This document shows positions 1 through 8,871 of a stretch of 64,000 nucleotides of DNA, piece after piece (positions within the stretch are counted from its first letter, which is position 1; each line of letters begins with the position of its first letter). This stretch comes from JAFGIN01 sp050301235 (GTDB lineage: Bacteria > Fibrobacterota > Chitinivibrionia > Chitinivibrionales > Chitinispirillaceae). The stretch is from positions 1 to 64,000 of the forward strand of contig JBNKZD010000005.1 of assembly GCA_050301235.1 (NCBI GenBank), read 5' to 3'. The notes below the pieces were generated by a model, which ran no database searches, had not been told where the DNA came from, and saw only the letters and a program-made list of their open reading frames with translations. Made by a program: the position numbers and the translations under genes.

Positions 1-51
1 ATCATGACGTGCCAAATATTTGACTCAACCACATCTATTCAGGAGTTCACT

Positions 52-441
52 GTGCCATTAGTTTCAATCGAATTATTAAAAGGGAATGATATAACCTATC
101 TCAAACAGTTGCAGGAACATGTTATCTCTTCAGTAATCGAATCACTAAAGCTGCCTGATGATGACCGCAATATCAGAGTGATAGAGCATGAAAAAGAGCT
201 GTTTCTAATGAAAAAGCCCTATTCCATCTTAATTACAATCTCACTTTTCAGTGGACGTACAAAAGAAACCAAGGCACTTCTTTATACAACAATCGTTAGC
301 CGGTTGTTTGAGAAAATGAATATACCAAAAGAAGCGGTTTTCATTTTCCTGAACGAACAACCTCTTGAAAACTGGGGAGTTCGCGGGGGGCTACCTGCCA
401 GTGATATTAAACTTGATTTTAAGGTAACGTGTAAACCTTAA
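52..441 (+). CDS. Tautomerase family protein (MIF/4-oxalocrotonate tautomerase superfamily)
   Basis: The 129-residue product fits the Tautomerase_2 pattern: N-terminal Pro followed by a beta strand, then PDDDRN, ITLFSGRTKETK-like and ENWG motifs. In this superfamily Pro1, exposed when Met is removed, is the catalytic base. The frame is open from an ATG at 4, but the codon before Pro is GTG at 52-54 with AGGAG at 41-45, six bases upstream. That start gives a mature N-terminus beginning PLVSIEL, so I choose it over ATG 4. The substrate is unknown; such proteins act in aromatic or dehalogenation chemistry or are uncharacterised. The next gene follows after 27 bases on the same strand, so co-transcription is possible. 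The family call is firm, the function is not. Confidence 0.85.
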   Translation: MPLVSIELLKGNDITYLKQLQEHVISSVIESLKLPDDDRNIRVIEHEKELFLMKKPYSILITISLFSGRTKETKALLYTTIVSRLFEKMNIPKEAVFIFLNEQPLENWGVRGGLPASDIKLDFKVTCKP

Positions 442-468
442 GATAGTATCATCTGCGGAGAGATAATT

Positions 469-3360
469 ATGCGATCAGTACCAATAATCATTTACCTGTT
501 TACGATCTCCGCAGTTTCTATTAATGCAGACCTTCAACAGGATCTTGCCAAATCATGGGAAGAAGAATACATTTACATTACAGATCTGATCGTTCAAAAA
601 GGGTTGCTTCACTCTGAATCCACATTTCTTTCCAGCGCCCGGATCAAAGATGAACAGGCTCTGATACAAAGCAGTGACAGAGATCCTCTCGATGTAGAGT
701 TGCGCAGAACAGAAGCCCTTCTTAAGTGTATCCAGAACATGACTGGTGCGACTGATCTTTCAACCCAGAAAAGGCATCTCTCCGAAATTTCTCAAATCGC
801 CAGTAATTTACAACCTGTAGTAACCGGAGCAGATACCAATCGTAAAGCACTGTATATGGAAACCCGAGCTGTCCGTCGTGAAATCGCATTAGCAAATCCA
901 CTGTTAGATTTTTCAGAACTCATTTTTGCAACTGCCGGACAAATGGGGGAAAATTATAGTTTAATCCATGAACGTGATCATGCTTACAGTGCACGAGCTG
1001 GTGGTGGAATAGGGGTTGTTAAAAATAGTACCTCGAATCAACCATCAGGAACAAATTTCCTTGAGGGGAAAATAATCAAAAATGGTCCCTGGGCTGGCAA
1101 TGATATCAGTACGTTAAACGGGGCGTTTCAATCATTTGATCTATCCTTCGATGCCAGACAAATAGTGTTTGCCTGGAGCCGTCGTGCCACACTTCGTTCA
1201 GATTATAACTGGAACGGAAACCCGACCGAGCCTGAATGCTGGAATGATTCCATCGTATATCATATTTTTACGATGAATATTGACGGTACTGATCTCAGAC
1301 AACTTACCTTTGGAAACAGAGGCGACCACTCCCCGATCTGGCTTCCCAACGGACGGATTCTTTTTATGTCGGAACGTCGGAATACCGTTGCCCGTTGCGG
1401 GGGTAAATTGCAGCCAACATCCACGATGTTTTCCATGAATGCAGATGGCACCGATATCATCCAATTAAGCTGGCATGATGTCGAGGAGTGGACTCCAAGT
1501 GTCAATAACGAGGGTATGATCGTTTACACGAGGTGGGATTATATCGACAGGGATTTCAGTGAAGCACATCACCTGTGGATTTGTTATCCTGACGGAAGAG
1601 ATCCACGTGGTCCTCACGGTAATTACCCTCTACCACACACAACGTTGGAGGGAAACATTGGCACCATATTTACTGATGGAAGGGCTCTCCGGCCATGGGC
1701 TGAATCCTATATCCGCGCTATTCCAGGTTCATCAAAATATATTGCGATAGCTTCAAGTCATCACTCAACAGATGAGCAAAAGGGACTTCCTGTTCTGATT
1801 GATATAAACATCAAAGATGATAATAAAATGGCGCAGGTTATTCGTCTCACCGAATCGACATGCACACCAGATGAATTGTGCACCTCAAATCCATGGGAAG
1901 GGCGAACAACTATTAATGATGCAACGCCGGTAAATAACTGCTCTGGTTCGCTTCGGTATAGTCATCCCTGGCCTCTCAGTGAGGATTTCTACATCGTCGC
2001 TGAAGGTAATGGTCACATGGACCGGATTTTCCTGATAGACAAATTTGGAAACAGGGATATCCTCTATTCCGGTTTTGCCATTAACGGCGTCAGTGGTTTA
2101 CCGGTCATCTGTCCTCGACCACTTTCACCCCGTACACAGCCTCCGACACTGTCAACTGCAACCTGGCAGGGTGAGCGTGCATCAAGAACAGCTTCCATGG
2201 CAACTATATCGGTTCTTGATGTATACAGATCTGATTTCAACTGGCCGCAGGGAACAGCCATCAAAGAGTTGCGTATTATTCAGGTACTTCCAAAGCCATG
2301 GTCAAGCCCGGCTTTAGATTTGCCGAAACTGGGGTATGCAGCAAGTCCGGATGCCCGATTAATTATCGGTACTGTACCGGTTGAATCTGACGGAAGTGCA
2401 TATTTTGAAGCGCCAATCGAAAAAGAGATTTACTTCCAGGCACTCGATTCGCTGGGGTGTGCGGTTCAATCCATGCGCTCGGGAACGTATGTGCATCGCG
2501 GTGAGCAATTATCATGTATCGGCTGTCATGAAGATAAGTGGGAAACGATTCCATCAATGCCAACCCCTGCTGCATTAAAAAGGGCTCCTTCAAAAATCAA
2601 ACACGAAGTCGGTGGAGTCGAACCTGTTAATTTTCACCGCTTAGCTTCTCCGGTATTTAAAAACAAATGTTATCCGTGTCATAATGAAAAAAATATCAAA
2701 CCTGATTTTTCTTACGAAAGCCTTGAACCTTATGCGTTTTATTTTCATGCAGACAGATACTGTAACCATGTCAGCTGGCTTCACGGCGGCTCAAGAACCA
2801 TTGCAGGAAAATTTGGTGCACGATTTTCAAAATTATTTAAGGATGGTTATCTGAGCTCTGCACATCATAATGTTCAACTGACCAAAGATGAATTGCGAAG
2901 AATTATTCTCTGGCTTGATGCAAACTCACTGGAGCTGGGGTCGTATAATACAAGCGATGCAGCTATTGCACAACAGAGGGATGGCGAGCTTGTGTGGCCT
3001 GAACTTGATGTTGATCCGGACAATCCAACCGGTGTCGAGACTGGTAAACTGCCGCAAACCAGCATTATCAAAGATGTTATAAGAGATTTAAATGTGCGAT
3101 TTACAGGATCATCAGAACCGGGAAAGTTGTGGTTGATTAAAAGGAACGGAAATGTAACTGTTTATAATCCGAGCCGTCAGCCTGTAAAAAATTCACTCTA
3201 TTCTTTAAATGGCCGTTTACTATTCTCGTTTCCTTCAGTGCAAAATGGGAATTTCACCTTTTGTGATTTGCGAAATGCACCGGTGGCAAAAGGTGTATAT
3301 ATTTTCAGAGCTGAAACGACAAACGAAAAAGCTGCTGTCTCAGCAATTAAAACATATTGA
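469..3360 (+). CDS. Secreted WD40-like propeller protein with two haem c sites (hydrazine-synthase-alpha-like) and C-terminal sorting-type domain
   Basis: This 963-residue protein has a signal peptide (residues 1-20) and a helical N-terminal part to about residue 160. A TolB/PD40-type propeller follows (MNIDGTDLRQLTFG, SPIWLPNGRILFMSERR). Two haem c motifs come next, CIGCH at 683-687 and CYPCH at 734-738. The order propeller, middle domain, haem domain resembles the hydrazine synthase alpha-subunit-like family, which is widespread in bacteria that do not do anammox. The last 70 residues (YSLNGRLLFSF ... KGVYIFRAE) look like a Por/T9SS-type sorting domain. GGAGAG sits seven bases before the ATG. 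A periplasmic or cell-surface redox or binding role is likely, but the substrate is unknown. Hydrazine synthesis should not be inferred: no beta/gamma subunits are present. Confidence 0.65.
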   Translation: MRSVPIIIYLFTISAVSINADLQQDLAKSWEEEYIYITDLIVQKGLLHSESTFLSSARIKDEQALIQSSDRDPLDVELRRTEALLKCIQNMTGATDLSTQKRHLSEISQIASNLQPVVTGADTNRKALYMETRAVRREIALANPLLDFSELIFATAGQMGENYSLIHERDHAYSARAGGGIGVVKNSTSNQPSGTNFLEGKIIKNGPWAGNDISTLNGAFQSFDLSFDARQIVFAWSRRATLRSDYNWNGNPTEPECWNDSIVYHIFTMNIDGTDLRQLTFGNRGDHSPIWLPNGRILFMSERRNTVARCGGKLQPTSTMFSMNADGTDIIQLSWHDVEEWTPSVNNEGMIVYTRWDYIDRDFSEAHHLWICYPDGRDPRGPHGNYPLPHTTLEGNIGTIFTDGRALRPWAESYIRAIPGSSKYIAIASSHHSTDEQKGLPVLIDINIKDDNKMAQVIRLTESTCTPDELCTSNPWEGRTTINDATPVNNCSGSLRYSHPWPLSEDFYIVAEGNGHMDRIFLIDKFGNRDILYSGFAINGVSGLPVICPRPLSPRTQPPTLSTATWQGERASRTASMATISVLDVYRSDFNWPQGTAIKELRIIQVLPKPWSSPALDLPKLGYAASPDARLIIGTVPVESDGSAYFEAPIEKEIYFQALDSLGCAVQSMRSGTYVHRGEQLSCIGCHEDKWETIPSMPTPAALKRAPSKIKHEVGGVEPVNFHRLASPVFKNKCYPCHNEKNIKPDFSYESLEPYAFYFHADRYCNHVSWLHGGSRTIAGKFGARFSKLFKDGYLSSAHHNVQLTKDELRRIILWLDANSLELGSYNTSDAAIAQQRDGELVWPELDVDPDNPTGVETGKLPQTSIIKDVIRDLNVRFTGSSEPGKLWLIKRNGNVTVYNPSRQPVKNSLYSLNGRLLFSFPSVQNGNFTFCDLRNAPVAKGVYIFRAETTNEKAAVSAIKTY

Positions 3361-3376
3361 CTAAAAAACAGGCCAT

Positions 3377-4137
3377 TTACGCCCGGGTATGATTGAAATT
3401 TAAATCACCAGAACAGGGGTCAGTTGCTTGGTTAAACATTTCATTTGCAGCAGAAGTTAAACCACCAGCAGCAACATTGCCCCATAAACCTATTCCAAAT
3501 ATACTTGCTAAACCTGTTAATCCACCAAAGCCTATACGTGCAGCATAAGTTTTTCCAGATATTTTACCTGATTTATAATCAGCATAATTCTGCCATGCGG
3601 CAAACCCCGCACCAAGTCCAGTTCCGATTACTTGTGCTATCCATAAACCTTCAGGATCTGTAAAATTGGTAGGGTTATCATAGACATATCTGTAAAGGTT
3701 AATATCTTCACCACCAAATCCAATCGGATCCTCACCCAAAAACCTCCCAATCCTTGCATCATAATATCTCGCCCTATAGAAATAATTCCCCGTTTCCGGA
3801 TCATATTCGCGACTCGTATACATAAATGGATTGATAATATTCATCCATCATACCGGAACTGGGTAACTTCCCCATTTACCTCTTTACTCATTCTTCTCCC
3901 AAGAGCGTCGTAATCATATCTAACCTGCATACCAGGTTTTCTAACCTCGACAAGTGTGTTCTCGATACCCCAGACAAAGCGGGTTGTATCACCTGCTGCT
4001 TTACCTATCTTCTCTGTCATATTACCATCAGCATCGTAAGAATACCAGCAGGAATCATCTTCAGTTAACTGGTTCAACTTGTTGTGAACTCTCCTGTCAC
4101 CAAGTCGGTTACCAACTGCGGTATAGGTACATATCAT
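3377..4137 (-). pseudogene. RHS-repeat protein, C-terminal remnant with frameshift and deletion
   Basis: Two frames read end to end on the minus strand. The upstream one (4137 to 3841) carries YD-repeat text (AVGNRLGD, YSYDADGNMTEK, YDALGRRMSK) and stops after RYDG. The downstream one (3844 to 3377) resumes with NPFMYTSREYDPETG, the RHS core YYDARIGRFLGEDPIG, then NLYRYVYDNP and a short variable tail rich in Gly/Ala. About 10-15 residues normally lie between RYDG and NPFMYT, so the junction has a deletion plus frameshift. The N-terminal thousands of residues are missing. RHS proteins are polymorphic toxins with a cleaved C-terminal tip; here the tip (about 85 residues, membrane-helix-like) has no recognisable nuclease fold. 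It is probably an orphan displaced tip. The gene converges with the plus-strand haem protein 16 bases away. Confidence 0.8.
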
Positions 4138-4343
4138 TTTTTAAATAGGTAAGTCAACCAAATAACATCCATTAATATTGTCAGAACAAGTCCTGTTAAA
4201 CCTTCAACAATCAGAAGTGTTCCTGATGAATTATCCAAAGATACCTTTTCAAAAAGCTGTTTACTACTAAAACTACGAACCCCATTTTTGTATCGTTTGA
4301 TTCCATTGTATAAAAAGAATATAGCCATTAAATAAGCTAACAT
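4134..4343 (-). CDS. Small two-helix membrane protein upstream of the RHS remnant
   Basis: A 69-residue ORF with two hydrophobic segments (about residues 1-16 and 44-67) and a basic loop between them. Its TGA overlaps the ATG of the RHS remnant in an ATGA arrangement, so the two frames would be translationally coupled. Small membrane proteins beside RHS tips are often immunity proteins. Immunity genes normally lie downstream of the toxin tip, so this one may have guarded an earlier tip that has since been lost. I do not recognise a family. The ORF could be real or chance; the coupling is the main argument for it. Confidence 0.45.
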   Translation of the reverse strand: MLAYLMAIFFLYNGIKRYKNGVRSFSSKQLFEKVSLDNSSGTLLIVEGLTGLVLTILMDVIWLTYLFKK

Positions 4344-4765
4344 TTCATTGCATCCTTTAAAATCGGGTTTCAGCTGAATAACCTGTAAAAGAGGAAACTA
4401 GTTTTTATGAGAAGCGTTGGAAATAGGCTTTTGAGTATTATTACTATATTATATGGCACCACCTCAGACAAAATTCGTTTTTTCATCACTGAATACCTTT
4501 GATTAAATAGCTCCTGAGTATTTTTCATTTTTTTTTGGTGTGTTCATTAATAGTGAAAATGAAATCAAATCTTATGGACCTGACAGCGGGTAGGGGGCCG
4601 GGAATATATCTTTACGCCATAGTGCAGTGTCCCCATACCCATGGAGATTGGTGGTCGCAAACTGTTTAGCACAATGCTCTCAATTCCACCAGTCACGGAT
4701 TACTGACAAGTAACTATTTTCCCCACGCCCACAAAGATTAGCGGTAAAAAATTGCGGCAAGAACA
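4344..4765. other. Gene-free stretch with an imperfect direct repeat
   Basis: No credible coding frame. It is AT-rich up to about 4560. It then holds two related units of about 25 bases at 4630-4657 and 4730-4748, both of the form TCCCCAYRCCCAYRRAGATTRG. On the minus strand both read toward the RHS fragment. They may be remnants of a duplicated intergenic element. No promoter is convincing. Confidence 0.4.
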
Positions 4766-4993
4766 CTAATCGTCAACTTCATCGGAGACATATCGGTCTC
4801 CATCCCAGCTGACATGATACTTATAAATCATGCAATCATCTTCATTGCACAAAATTTTTACCGTTGCATTAAAATTGTCATCTTCCCCTTTAATAGAGAT
4901 ATCACCTTTCATCATTGTGATATGATCACCATTGAAATTAAAGACATTGGCTATTCTTCCATTTCTAAAGGCATATACCTGGTTTTCCTCCAT
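4766..4993 (-). CDS. Small acidic hypothetical protein
   Basis: A 75-residue soluble, acidic product (ends DGDRYVSDEVDD) with a CNEDDC pair and no helix-rich or membrane text. The ATG is preceded by GGTGGGG five bases upstream. A CTG 15 bases further up has a better AAGGAG spacing and could be the true start. Two plus-strand frames overlap it (from 4814 and 4932) but read as hydrophobic antisense noise. No family is recognised. It lies between the RHS remnant and the phospholipase/amidase toxin, so it may be a leftover immunity gene; that is inference only. Confidence 0.45.
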   Translation of the reverse strand: MEENQVYAFRNGRIANVFNFNGDHITMMKGDISIKGEDDNFNATVKILCNEDDCMIYKYHVSWDGDRYVSDEVDD

Positions 4994-5415
4994 ATCCCCA
5001 CCATCCAGTGTTTATCTCCTTACGTCGTCTCCCTATTATTTATGCCGGCAGGAAATCACCATAGTAAACCTGATCGGAAGATTTTTAGTAGCAATCTTCC
5101 ACTTGAGTGAAAAGTTACAATACTTTGTTACTGTGTTCAGTTGTCGTAATTAAAGATCAAAAAAACGTATCAAAAAATCCATTCCCGACTTGATAAGTTT
5201 TGTGTCTTAACGTATCTTAAGTTCATAGTTCTGCAATCAACCAATTGTACTGAAAATTAATAAGTTTTAAAATTTTCGAATTTATGTCGAAACAACAGTG
5301 TTACCAGGAAACGTAGAATTATTCAGCTTCTGATATCAAAAATATGTTATCTTTTTTGTTGAAACCTTTTTCTGAACACGAACACTTGAACCTTCAAATT
5401 CAAGGAGACTTATAA
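4994..5415. promoter_or_regulatory. Leader of the phospholipase/amidase gene
   Basis: This AT-rich region has no coding frame I would defend. AAGGAG at 5402-5407 lies eight bases before the GTG start at 5416, which fixes that start. I could not identify a clear -35/-10 pair. Confidence 0.4.
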
Positions 5416-8400
5416 GTGCCTGGACAAATTACTCATTTTTATCTGGCTTCACGCGTTGCCGAAATGTATCAATCATCAAAGGATTCCACACTCAAAGCCA
5501 TCAATTCAGGTTTTAAGGAGATACTCGCAGCAAACCTGGTACTGAAAGCCTCCTTTGAAGCAGCTATTAAAGATAAAGACGAAACTGCTGCAGTAAAAGC
5601 GGTACAAACGTATCGCAAATCACTCGTTTCATCAAACAATATTGCACTGTTCAGCGCATTTTGTGCCGGTGCTGTTGGACCCGACCTCTGGACTATCCCT
5701 AATTCGACGACTGATACTTTAAATAAGAAAATTACGGGATCCTGGTATTTCGATCTGGGCCACTATAATCTTTCCCACCGGTTTCCGGAATACACCCTCA
5801 AGATGATTAAGGAAAACCCGGCAAAGCTTTCAAATTCACAGATGCACTATCAGAAAGCATACATTCTGGGCTATCTCTCACACATTGCACTGGACATTCT
5901 TGCTCACCTCAAAGTCAATGTTTTTGCGGGTGCCTACCACAGTCAGGTACAAGATGTGTGGGAAACTGAGCAGGGGAATATCAAGGAGAAGTTCAACATC
6001 TTCAATAATCATAATAAAGTCGAACACTATCTTGATGCCTATGTCCGTTTTTTCTGCTTCGAAGGGTACCACCCCGATTCTATTAACTATGTTACTACCC
6101 GTACCAGCCACTTCGGACAGAGCAGCTGCTGGCATTTCCCCAATTTTCGCAGCTACTGGAAGAAAAAGCTTGATGATGCCGATATCAATCTTAGTGGAGA
6201 CGACAAGTACATACTGGACCTCTCCACCTCACTTGCAGGAGCATTTGCACATCGATATAAAAACAAAGAATCCGGAGAGCTTGTCACACCTTTTATCCGC
6301 AACTATTTCTGGGATGCTTATACAAATGCAGACAACTGGCTGCGTTCGAATAACGAAAAAACACTGCATCCGGACAACTTTAACGATTCCAAAAGACCCC
6401 AGGAATGGGTAAAGCTTAAATTCTTCAGTATCATTGATGATATCTACTGGAACGATCTCAATGATGAAATTGACACGCAATACTACTATCTTCACACGGT
6501 TATTCCTGATCTTAAAAAAGTTAATAAAAACACCCTGAAATTTTATCGTCCTGAAGCATTTGGTCATTTCATTCAGGGTGCCATTCCTATAGCGAAAAGC
6601 TTTATTGATCGAGCAGTTGCCTATCTTACCGATGGCAAAACCGCCCATCTTGATTCACTGCGATTCTGGAATCTTGATACTGGTATGGCACTCCGGATCA
6701 AGCGTTCCATCCCTGGTGATGAGGGGAAAACGACTCCCGGCGCCCTGATCGACATTATCAGTGTCCTCGATGATCCATCACTTTCCAATTGGAAGATTCC
6801 ACAAATAAAAGACTGGAATTCTCTGCCTGCATCAAGAAAAAAGGAGTGGGATGGCGTACCAGAACTGGCTGATAATATGAAAAAAACTGCCCCACTCTCA
6901 ATCAAAATGAAATCGGGAGAAAAGAAACAGATCATTCTTAACGCAGCAGCATCAGTTGGTATCAGAGTACCAAACACATGTTTTTACTCTGGAGATAGCG
7001 CCGAGGAGATAAGTGCATGGCTTCTGGGAAATGACAAAGCCTATGATGACAGTACTTTTATTGCCGGAGCAAGCGAAACCAAAGCAGATAACCTCTATGG
7101 TCTTAAAAAAGATGATTGCATTGAAGATTTCACCTCGTCATTTGCGACCATAAAGGACCAGACCTCGGCAGGCCGTGCCGGTAAAATTTATACAAGCAAA
7201 TTTTCTGGTGGAACAGCCAAAACACCATCTGATGCCGGCGGGAAGCTTAGTGTTAAGATGGGAACACGGCCTCTGCCCCGTTTTGTCAAGGTGTCAACTG
7301 CCAGAAAGTGGATATTCCATCCATGCGATTCCGGAAATTTTGAACCTGATACCGCACTTGAAACCTACAAAAACCTCTATCCGGCCGAAGACATCGCGAT
7401 GGCCATATATTCACTAACGAAATCGGGATCAGGCTACAACGACCTGATGAATGGGAAAACGTTTACTGAAAATGATCTTTCCAACCTTAAAAAAGTCAAG
7501 GTTGTCGGTGTCAATGTAATCGTGCTGCTCTTTGAAACAGGAGCCAATGCTGTATACAAACTGACAAACGCATGGATTGACGGTGAAGAGGTAACCCTGG
7601 AGGATGTATCCAAACCACCAATTCCTGAACCCGGTAATGGTGACGCACCAGTCGACCCGCCTCCACCGGCTGAAGATGATAACGAAGGAGCGATCAAGGC
7701 TCTCATGAAAGGTATGCTTTTTGATACCTCTAAATGCTTCCTGCTTCCATCTGCGCTACCATCCCTTAAAAAAATTAACGATATCTATGATTACTATACA
7801 AAAGTACACCTGCTGATTGTGGGGCATACGGATACCGCAGGAAAGCCAGAGTATAACCGTACTCTTTCTGTTGAACGTGCAAAAGCCCTCAAGGCCTATC
7901 TCACTGATGACTGGCAGACCTGGTACACTTTTTATGGAAATACTGTTGCATCAGAGAAACGATGGGGAGACCATGAAGACCGGCTTATGATTAAAAGCAT
8001 GACAGATTATGGGAGTCGCAGTTCAAATGAAGATGAAATTCGCTGGTATCAACGTACGCGTGGCCTCTCTGTGGATGGTGATGCTGGTCCCAAAACCAGA
8101 GAGAAACTTATAAAGGAATATATGAGTATCGATGGTACTACACTCCCCTCAAACGCAGAGTTACAGATTCATGGGTGTGGAGAGAGCCACCCGATTCAAA
8201 AAACCGGTGATGGTGTAGCTGCAGCTGCAAACCGCCGTGTAGAGGTCTTTTTCTTTCCTGAATCGATCTCACCCTCGCCTGTAGCAAACTGTCCGGATAG
8301 TGGGTGCAGCGAGTACGCGAAATGGCTGGAAGCTGCCAAAAAAGATGTTATACTCGATGAAGACAGTTCCTCATCGTCATCTGGTGGCAGTGTGCCGTCG

Positions 8401-8871
8401 ACACCGTCAGGAAGCAGTTCCAGTTCCAGCTCAAGTGCCAGTGGCTTCAAAAAACCTGCACGTGAAGTCCACACCGTCTTTCTGCACTGCTCTGCATCCG
8501 ATCGTCCGGAACATGATTCAGCAGCAGTTATTGACAGCTGGCACAAAGCTAATGGATGGGCCGGTATCGGGTACCACTTTTTCATCCGGAAAGATGGAAC
8601 CATCGAAACTGGACGGGATATCGAAAAAATACCCGCTGCACAGAGTTCCTTCAATCCCGGAACTATCGCTATCTGTGCACATGGATTAAAAAAGGAGAAT
8701 TTTACCGATGTACAACTTGCAGCGGTGAAATCACTTTGTACAGAAATAAACAATGCTTACGGCTGGACGTTGCGATTCAGAGGGCACAAGGAAGTGGCCA
8801 ACAAAGCATGTCCGGTTTTTGATTATAAAGCACTTCTTAACCTTGACAGTCAAGGAAACATGCAGAAATGA
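5416..8871 (+). CDS. Zn-dependent phospholipase C / OmpA-like / PG-binding / N-acetylmuramoyl-L-alanine amidase fusion (candidate antibacterial effector)
   Basis: This 1151-residue multidomain protein starts at GTG. Residues 1-170 match the zinc-dependent phospholipase C fold: THFYLAS with H7, GAVGPD with D90, GHYNLSH with H116, and GYLSHIALDILAH with H156, D160 and H164. Residues about 765-950 are an OmpA/MotB-type peptidoglycan-binding domain (IVGHTDTAG ... NRTLSVERA ... HGCGES ... NRRVEVFF). A PG-binding-1-like segment (RTRGLSVDGDAGPKTREKL, about 877-896) is inserted in it. A Ser-rich linker (983-1011) leads to an amidase_2/PGRP domain (1016-1151). That domain keeps all catalytic positions: zinc ligands H1024, H1124 and C1132, with Y1053 and K1130 equivalent to T7 lysozyme Y46 and K128. 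There is no signal peptide. Membrane-lipid and peptidoglycan attack in one chain, plus an overlapping inhibitor-like gene, suggests an envelope toxin delivered by a contractile or other secretion system. No such system lies in the window. Confidence 0.85.
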   Translation: MPGQITHFYLASRVAEMYQSSKDSTLKAINSGFKEILAANLVLKASFEAAIKDKDETAAVKAVQTYRKSLVSSNNIALFSAFCAGAVGPDLWTIPNSTTDTLNKKITGSWYFDLGHYNLSHRFPEYTLKMIKENPAKLSNSQMHYQKAYILGYLSHIALDILAHLKVNVFAGAYHSQVQDVWETEQGNIKEKFNIFNNHNKVEHYLDAYVRFFCFEGYHPDSINYVTTRTSHFGQSSCWHFPNFRSYWKKKLDDADINLSGDDKYILDLSTSLAGAFAHRYKNKESGELVTPFIRNYFWDAYTNADNWLRSNNEKTLHPDNFNDSKRPQEWVKLKFFSIIDDIYWNDLNDEIDTQYYYLHTVIPDLKKVNKNTLKFYRPEAFGHFIQGAIPIAKSFIDRAVAYLTDGKTAHLDSLRFWNLDTGMALRIKRSIPGDEGKTTPGALIDIISVLDDPSLSNWKIPQIKDWNSLPASRKKEWDGVPELADNMKKTAPLSIKMKSGEKKQIILNAAASVGIRVPNTCFYSGDSAEEISAWLLGNDKAYDDSTFIAGASETKADNLYGLKKDDCIEDFTSSFATIKDQTSAGRAGKIYTSKFSGGTAKTPSDAGGKLSVKMGTRPLPRFVKVSTARKWIFHPCDSGNFEPDTALETYKNLYPAEDIAMAIYSLTKSGSGYNDLMNGKTFTENDLSNLKKVKVVGVNVIVLLFETGANAVYKLTNAWIDGEEVTLEDVSKPPIPEPGNGDAPVDPPPPAEDDNEGAIKALMKGMLFDTSKCFLLPSALPSLKKINDIYDYYTKVHLLIVGHTDTAGKPEYNRTLSVERAKALKAYLTDDWQTWYTFYGNTVASEKRWGDHEDRLMIKSMTDYGSRSSNEDEIRWYQRTRGLSVDGDAGPKTREKLIKEYMSIDGTTLPSNAELQIHGCGESHPIQKTGDGVAAAANRRVEVFFFPESISPSPVANCPDSGCSEYAKWLEAAKKDVILDEDSSSSSSGGSVPSTPSGSSSSSSSSASGFKKPAREVHTVFLHCSASDRPEHDSAAVIDSWHKANGWAGIGYHFFIRKDGTIETGRDIEKIPAAQSSFNPGTIAICAHGLKKENFTDVQLAAVKSLCTEINNAYGWTLRFRGHKEVANKACPVFDYKALLNLDSQGNMQK

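Noticed and set aside
469..3360. Hydrazine synthase and anammox metabolism
   Set aside because: Only the alpha-like architecture is present; no beta/gamma subunits or hydrazine dehydrogenase genes are in the window.
8196..8753. A 185-residue antisense frame over the amidase domain
   Set aside because: It is Ser/Pro/Cys-rich text produced by the antisense of a conserved coding sequence; no family resemblance and no ribosome site.
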